The translations under genes and the position numbers were made by a program. From positions 1 through 19,912 of the forward strand of contig SFPF01000088.1 of assembly GCA_004552155.1 (NCBI GenBank): a stretch of DNA of 19,912 bases. The letters are read 5' to 3'. This document shows, piece after piece, positions 15,434-19,912 of the stretch; the first letter of the stretch is position 1, and each line of letters begins with the position of its first letter. This stretch comes from Bacteroidales bacterium (GTDB lineage Bacteria; Bacteroidota; Bacteroidia; Bacteroidales; Bacteroidaceae). The notes below the pieces were generated by a model that worked only from the letters and a program-made list of their open reading frames with translations, was not told where the DNA came from and ran no database searches.

Positions 15434-16141
15434 ATGAAGAAAATCTTTACCCTCTCTTTGCTCTGCCTTTTGTCGGTTGCCGCAGCCAAGGCACAGCTGA
15501 AAATAACCAACGGCACACAGGAAGTAACCAATGGTTCGGTCCTCACTTTCACCGCTACCGAAATCCCAGAATTCAAGTTGGTGGAATGTTCCCCCAATGA
15601 TCCCGTCATTACCAACGTTTCGGGCGAAAAGGGCACGCTGAAAGTAACCGTGAAGAAGAACTCTTTGTTCGACAGCTTCGACTGGTGCGGCATCACCACG
15701 CAGTGTGAACCTATGAAGGGCGGTACTGAAACCCGCACGGCCGACCTCGCTGATGGCGACTACCGTGGACTGGCGTTGCACGCCAATTTCGAACTCGGCT
15801 CCTATGCCACCTATTCTGCCACCGTTACGGTTTATTTCAACGATAAGCCTTTCTCTACCTTCATGGTGCAATATGTTTATGCTGATCCTTCTGGCATTGA
15901 GCAGGTGAGTGCAGACGGCAAGTCCTCTGTACGTCTCGCCGGCAACGCCCTCCGTTACGCTTTTGCCGATAACGCACAACGCACCCTCGATGTCTATGCT
16001 GCCGACGGCCGCCTCGTGCGCACCGCTTCCGTAAACGGCAACGGCAACCTCTCGCTCGCCGGTATGCCCAAGGGTACATATATATATAGTGTACGCGAAG
16101 CAGGCAAGAAGGTGCTCGACGGCAAATGCCTCGTAAAGTAA
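15434..16141 (+). CDS. Secreted protein with type IX secretion (type A) C-terminal sorting domain
   Basis: A 235-residue protein with a signal peptide (cleavage near AKAQ), a unique central domain (about 25-150) and a C-terminal T9SS-type tail (about 155-235): VYAADGRLVRTASV, then LAGMPKGTYIYSVREAGKKVLDGKCLVK. The tail fits the LY.xxGrlv / lpkGvYivkv / ..kklvv pattern that directs cargo across the outer membrane by the Por system. Cysteines lie at VECSPN, DWCGITTQC and GKCLVK. The central domain is not recognised. The gene is probably co-transcribed with the Omp28-like gene and is followed 6 bp later by metF. Confidence 0.8.
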   Translation: MKKIFTLSLLCLLSVAAAKAQLKITNGTQEVTNGSVLTFTATEIPEFKLVECSPNDPVITNVSGEKGTLKVTVKKNSLFDSFDWCGITTQCEPMKGGTETRTADLADGDYRGLALHANFELGSYATYSATVTVYFNDKPFSTFMVQYVYADPSGIEQVSADGKSSVRLAGNALRYAFADNAQRTLDVYAADGRLVRTASVNGNGNLSLAGMPKGTYIYSVREAGKKVLDGKCLVK

Positions 16142-16147
16142 CCATTG

Positions 16148-17019
16148 ATGAAAATAGTAGATATTATCTCGGGCACGCAGGGCACGGCGTTCTCTTTTGA
16201 AATCCTGCCGCCGCTCAAAGGTACGGGCATGGGCAGTCTGCTCAACACCGTGCGCCGCCTGCGCGAGTACGACCCGAAATACATTAACATCACGACCCAC
16301 CGCTCGGAGTACGTATATACCGAAACCATATCCCCGTCGTACCGCACGTGCTATGCTCTGGTTTTACGCGCGAGGATATAGAATACATGCTCCTCGACCT
16401 GCAGTTCCTCGGCATTGAAAACATCTTGCTTCTGCGTGGCGACAAGGCAAAAGAAGATGCCCGCTTTATCCCCACGCCCGACGGCTACGCCCACACCACG
16501 GAGTTGCAGGAACAGGTGAACCGCTTCAACGAAGGCTTCTTTGTCGACGGCACGCCGATTAAAGTGCCCGGCCTGCCGTTCAGTTACGGCGTGGCGTGCT
16601 ATCCCGAAAAGCACGAAGAGGCGCTCAACCCCGAGACCGACTTCGAGTGGTTTAAGAAAAAAGTGGCGCTCGGCGCGGAATATGCCGTGACCCAGCTCTT
16701 CTACGACAATGCCGCCTATTTCCGCTTTGTGGAGAAGGCGCGGAAGGCGGGTATCACCGTGCCCATCATTCCCGGCATCAAGCCGCTGGCGAAACTCTCG
16801 CAGCTCTCGGTCGTGCCAAAGACCTTCCATTGCGATATCCCCGAGGCGCTGGCAAGCGAAGCCCTCAAATGCCGCACGGACGAGGAACTCAAGCAAGTCG
16901 GCATAGAGTGGGGCGAGCAGCAGTGCCGCGAACTTATCGCCAAAGGCGTGCCAGGCATACATTTCTACACCGTTTCGGCGGTCGACAGCATTTGCGAAAT
17001 CGCCAAGCGCGTGTTTTAA
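16148..17019 (+). pseudogene. metF: Methylenetetrahydrofolate reductase, frame broken near residue 60
   Basis: MetF reduces 5,10-methylene-THF to 5-methyl-THF with FAD, supplying methyl groups for methionine. From ATG 16148 the first 60 residues match: catalytic-type Glu18 in FSFEILPP, then YINITTHRSEYVYTET. The frame then changes near 16325, and the expected segment before HIPVVPHVLCSGFTREDIEYM is absent; by comparison with a usual length near 317, roughly 27 residues (about 82 nt) are missing. The rest is well conserved in the new frame to the TAA at 17019: LLLRGDKAKE, PIKVPGLPFSYGVACYPEKH, ITVPIIPGIKPL and GVPGIHFYTV. This is either an assembly gap or a real inactivating deletion. It sits 6 bp after the T9SS protein and 11 bp before holB. 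Confidence 0.9.
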
Positions 17020-17030
17020 TCTTTAATATC

Positions 17031-18161
17031 ATGCACTTTTCTTCCGTTATCGGTCAGGACAACATCAAGCAGCAGCTCAAAAGCCTGCTGCAAAGCGGCA
17101 AGATGCCGCACGCCCTGCTCTTTGCCGGACCCGAGGGTTGCGGCAAACTGCCTATGGCTTTGGCCTTTGCCTCCGCCCTGCTTTGCGAGGAGCGCACCGC
17201 CGACGGAGAGCCTTGCGGGCATTGCAAGGCGTGCAAGATGCTGGCTAATTGGGCGCACCCCGATTTGCATTTCGCCTTTCCCGTGTTTAAGCCCACGGGG
17301 CAAAAGCAACCGCCCGTCAGCGACCAGTTCCTGCCCGAATGGAGAGAGCAGCTGCAGGCCGACGCTTACTTTACCCTGCGCGATTGGCAGAAGCGCATGG
17401 GCGTGGAAAACCAGCAAACCATCATCACCGCCGCCGAAGCCGACAACATCGTGCGCAAACTCAGCATTGTGACCAGTCAGGGCGGCTATCGGGTAGTAAT
17501 CATTTGGTCGCCCGAGCTGATGAATCTCGATTCTGCCAATAAGACGCTCAAAATCCTTGAAGAACCGCCCGCCAAGACCGTGTTCCTCTTGGTGAGCAAT
17601 AGTCCCGAGAAACTCCTATCAACGATTGTGAGCCGCACGCAGCGCATCTCGTTCAGCGCACTTGCAGAGAGCGAGGTGGCAGAAGCCTTGATGTCGACGC
17701 GCGGCTTGCAGGAAGAAGACGCGAAAGCCATTGCCCATAGTTGCGCAGGCAACTATATGAGCGCCCTCGCGCAGGTGACCAACAGTGTGGACGAGGCGCT
17801 TTTTTTCGACATGTTTGTCCTTCTGATGCGCCAAAGCTATGCGCGAAACATCAAGGAGCTCAGCGCGTGGTCGGAGCAGGTGGCGAAATGGGGCCGCGAA
17901 CAGCAAAAGAGTTTCCTTGCCTATTGTCAGCGGCTGGTGCGGGAAAATTTCGTTTACAACTTTGGTTTGCCCGAGTTGAACTATATGAGCGCCACCGAGG
18001 CCGACTTTGCCGTGCGCTTCGCCCGTTTCATCAACGAGCGCAACGTGATTGGCATCACCGAAGAACTGGCAAAGGCGCAGCGCGACATTGAGCAGAATGT
18101 CAATCCCAAAATGGTGTTCTACGAATTTGCTTTGAAAAACATCGTGTTGCTTGTGAAGTAG
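17031..18161 (+). CDS. holB: DNA polymerase III subunit delta' (clamp loader)
   Basis: A 376-residue clamp-loader protein that helps open the beta clamp at the replication fork. Visible features: IGQDNIKQQL at the N-terminus, a degenerate P-loop GPEGCGKL (33-40, no Thr/Ser as usual for delta'), and a zinc-binding group of Cys52, Cys62, Cys65 and Cys68 in CGHCKAC. LKILEEPPAKTVFLLVS and the SRT motif in IVSRTQRI follow. The C-terminal half (QKSFLAYCQRLVRENFVYN, NERNVIGITEELAKAQRDIEQNVNPKMVF) matches the Bacteroidetes form. The start ATG at 17031 follows metF by 11 bp. Its stop overlaps the first octamer repeat. Confidence 0.94.
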   Translation: MHFSSVIGQDNIKQQLKSLLQSGKMPHALLFAGPEGCGKLPMALAFASALLCEERTADGEPCGHCKACKMLANWAHPDLHFAFPVFKPTGQKQPPVSDQFLPEWREQLQADAYFTLRDWQKRMGVENQQTIITAAEADNIVRKLSIVTSQGGYRVVIIWSPELMNLDSANKTLKILEEPPAKTVFLLVSNSPEKLLSTIVSRTQRISFSALAESEVAEALMSTRGLQEEDAKAIAHSCAGNYMSALAQVTNSVDEALFFDMFVLLMRQSYARNIKELSAWSEQVAKWGREQQKSFLAYCQRLVRENFVYNFGLPELNYMSATEADFAVRFARFINERNVIGITEELAKAQRDIEQNVNPKMVFYEFALKNIVLLVK

Positions 18162-18265
18162 TAAACAAGTGTACGAGTAAACAAGTAAACAAGACAAGTT
18201 ACCGATACAAACCATTGGCGCGACTTTCATGTCTCGTCCATTCATTTACTTGTCTACTCGTCTAC
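18161..18265. repeat. Octamer arrays in inverted orientation between holB and ricT
   Basis: GTAAACAA, GTGTACGA, GTAAACAA, GTAAACAA (18161-18192) are followed, after about 50 bp, by the opposite strand form TCATTTAC, TTGTCTAC, TCGTCTAC (18242-18265). The blocks match as inverted repeats at about 18 of 21 positions, so a long stem-loop is possible. The second block ends 17 bp before the ricT ATG. The intervening 50 bp has no clear motif. Confidence 0.8.
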
Positions 18266-18282
18266 TAAATATATTAATATAT

Positions 18283-19379
18283 ATGTCAGAAAATCCAATC
18301 GAAAATACACAGGAACAGCAGCCTGCAGAAAACCTTGCCACGCTGCGCCCCGACAATACCCTTTGGGGCGGACGCAGCCTGCAAGGCATTTGCGCCAAAG
18401 GCTGCGGGCGTTCCAACTGTCAGCTTAACACGTTCGACTATCTTGCCGATGTGCCCGGCAACGCCGAAACTACCGACCTCGTGGAGGTGCAGTTTAAGAA
18501 CACGCGCAAGGGCTATTATCGCAACGACAATCATCTGCCGCTCGTTAAGGGCGACATCGTTGCCGTTGAGGCATCTCCCGGCCACGACATCGGCACTGTA
18601 ACGCTCACGGGGCAGCTCGTGCCGCTGCAAATGAAGAAAATCTACATGAAGCCCGGCACTGAAATCAAGCGCATCTATCGCAAGGCGCGGCCTGTGGATA
18701 TGGAGAAATACCATGAAGCAAAGGCCCGCGAGCACGACACGATGATTCGCTCTCGCCAAATAGCCAACGAGTTGAAACTCGAAATGAAAATCGGCGATGT
18801 GGAGTATCAGGGCGACGGCAATAAGGCGATTTTCACGTGCGCATTGAGATGAAGCAGATCGGGGCGCGTCAGGAGGCAGGACGCATAGGAGGCACGGGGC
18901 CTTGCGGCAGAGAACTTTGCTGCGCCACCTGGATGAAAAACTTTAAGTCGGTCTCCACCGCCGCCGCGCGTTTCCAAGACATCACGCCCAACCCGCAGAA
19001 GCTCGCGGGGCAGTGCGCCAAACTCAAATGCTGCCTTAACTATGGCACGTATTATTTCTTCAAGGCCGACATCTTGGCAGGACTTGTGACGTATAGCACC
19101 GACAAGCGTCTTGCCGCCAATCTCGAAACAATCAGTGCTGCCCGCGCCCACGAAGTGATCCGCATGAACCGCCAGGGCGAAAAACCCCTCACGCTTTCGG
19201 AAGAGGGCAACAAGGAAGTGCGTACCTCTATCGACCTTGCCGAGCAGGACGACCTCACCCGTTTCGACACCGCCAAGAGCAAGCGTTCCGGCCGCAAGCA
19301 GCGCAAAGGCAACAACAACAACAACGATAATCGCCAGCGTAACCGACAAAGGAGAAACGGCGAAGGCAAGAATAATTGA
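18283..19379 (+). pseudogene. ricT: RicT-like PSP1-domain iron-sulfur protein, frame broken in the middle
   Basis: The N-terminal part has ICAKGCGRSNCQLNTFDYL (Fe-S type cysteines), FKNTRKGYYRN and LKLEMKIGDVEYQGDGNKAIF. The C-terminal part, in another frame, has VRIEMKQIGARQEAGRIGGTGPCGRELCCATW, LAGQCAKLKCCLNYG and a lysine-, asparagine- and arginine-rich tail. These join at the PSP1 domain near 18834, where about 22 residues expected between AIF and HVRIEMKQ are missing. RicT (YaaT) with RicA and RicF affects RNA processing with RNase Y in Bacillus, and rny lies opposite here. I chose ATG 18283; an upstream ATG at 18229 would add octamer-encoded residues and is less likely. Terminators follow. 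Confidence 0.87.
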
Positions 19380-19398
19380 GCATATTGAGAAAAAAGAA

Positions 19399-19436
19399 AT
19401 TGAGTGCAAGCGATAAATCAATCGCTTGCACTCAAT
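19399..19436. terminator. Bidirectional intrinsic terminator between ricT and rny
   Basis: A perfect 16-bp stem, ATTGAGTGCAAGCGAT with its inverse at 19421-19436, surrounds a 6-base loop. A-rich sequence precedes it (T-rich on the minus strand) and GCTTTCT follows. It lies between convergent genes and should stop both. Confidence 0.85.
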
Positions 19437-19470
19437 GCTTTCTATAAAGGCTTAGCTTGGCTTAAATGTC

Positions 19471-19508
19471 AGCAGGGGCGCACTCTATTCCAAGAATCCG
19501 CCCCTGCT
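19471..19508. terminator. Second hairpin, probable terminator
   Basis: AGCAGGGGCG (19471-19480) pairs with CGCCCCTGCT (19499-19508) across an 18-base loop, followed by TTAATATATTTCTTC. It is weaker than the first because of the long loop and the interrupted T-tract. It lies 28 bp after the rny stop on the minus strand, where it would act first on rny transcripts. Confidence 0.6.
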
Positions 19509-19535
19509 TTAATATATTTCTTCAAAAAAGTTCTT

Positions 19536-19912
19536 TTACTTGGCGTAGCTTACCGAGCGCGTTTCGCGGATTACGGTAATCTTCACCTGGCCGGGATAAG
19601 TCATTTCGTCCTGAATGCGGCGGGCTATGTCGGCACTGAGCTGCTCAATCTGCGTGTCGTCGATCTTGTCGGCACCCACAATGACGCGGAGCTCGCGACC
19701 TGCCTGAATGGCGTAGGTCTTCGTAACGCCCTCGTAGCTCGAAGCGATTTGCTCGAGGTCGTTGAGGCGCTTGATGTAGGCTTCCACGATTTCGCGGCGT
19801 GCGCCGGGGCGTGCACCGCTGATGGCATCGCACACCTGAACGATGGGGGCGAGGAGCGTGGTCATCTCTTCCTCGTCGTGGTGGGCGGCAATGGCGTTGC
19901 AGATTTCGGGCT
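19536..19912 (-). CDS. rny: Ribonuclease Y, C-terminal part (5' end outside window)
   Basis: RNase Y is a membrane-anchored endoribonuclease that starts mRNA decay. Only the last 124 or so residues are present, from PEICNAIAAHHDEEE through LAPIVQVCDAISGARPGARREIVEAYIKRLNDLE to the stop at 19536. This is the end of the HD domain and the conserved tail (SSYEGVTKTYAIQAGRELRVIV, YPGQVKITVIRETRSV). The frame is open to the window edge; the membrane anchor and KH domain lie beyond it. The ATG at 19865 is internal, not the start. It converges on ricT, whose product is linked to RNase Y in Bacillus. Confidence 0.93.
   Translation of the reverse strand, partial: PEICNAIAAHHDEEEMTTLLAPIVQVCDAISGARPGARREIVEAYIKRLNDLEQIASSYEGVTKTYAIQAGRELRVIVGADKIDDTQIEQLSADIARRIQDEMTYPGQVKITVIRETRSVSYAK

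Noticed and set aside
18229..18282. Upstream ATG for ricT
   Set aside because: The added residues are encoded by the octamer array, and AT-rich leader sequence immediately precedes the ATG at 18283.

Overview
The window looks like chromosome of a Bacteroidota member, most likely Bacteroidales (Prevotellaceae or a close relative). Four things point there: families largely confined to that phylum (DUF6029, a DUF6057-like protein, Omp28-like lipoproteins, a type IX secretion tail); a eukaryote-type GlgB; promoters of the TTTG/TTGG - 19 bp - TAnnTTTG type; and no Shine-Dalgarno sequences ahead of clear starts. There are no rRNA or tRNA genes, no transposase and no CRISPR array. Most of it is core genome.

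Layout. (1) 1-964, plus strand: the 3' end of recF overlaps a DUF721/DciA-like gene. (2) 967-9480, minus strand: reading 5' to 3', dapA, a class A penicillin-binding protein (PBP1A), kdsB, a 12-13 repeat MORN protein, glgB and a DUF6057-like membrane protein. A strong terminator lies after glgB. (3) 9481-10300: a gene-poor stretch with two promoter-plus-hairpin units on opposite strands (candidate small RNAs), a 22-bp tandem repeat and a doubtful AT-rich 59-codon ORF. (4) 10301-11793, minus strand: lolD then cvfB. (5) 11794-12252: a dense series of about eight short-loop hairpins between divergent promoter motifs. (6) 12253-16141, plus strand: a TlpA-like thioredoxin, a DUF6029 beta-barrel, an Omp28-like lipoprotein with CxxC and a T9SS-type secreted protein, which together look like an envelope module. 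(7) 16148-19379, plus strand: metF, holB, ricT. (8) 19536-19912, minus strand: the 3' end of rny, convergent with ricT across two hairpin terminators.

Two patterns stand out. First, four conserved genes (PBP1A twice, lolD, metF, ricT) each lose a short internal segment, judged at about 25-80 nt from family knowledge, and the reading frame changes at the join. Sequence on both sides stays well conserved. This fits unfilled scaffold gaps or misassembly better than ordinary pseudogene decay, but reads are needed to decide. Second, degenerate arrays of an 8-bp unit (GTARACRA, or TYGTYTAC on the other strand) recur at gene boundaries: before glgB, kdsB, PBP1A and ricT, and at the ends of dapA and holB. 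Two of them form inverted pairs.

The identified genes serve recombination (recF), the replication clamp loader (holB), lysine and diaminopimelate synthesis (dapA), peptidoglycan (PBP1A), lipid A core sugar (kdsB), glycogen (glgB), lipoprotein transport (lolD), one-carbon metabolism (metF) and RNA turnover (rny, probably ricT). I found no clear defence or mobile system.
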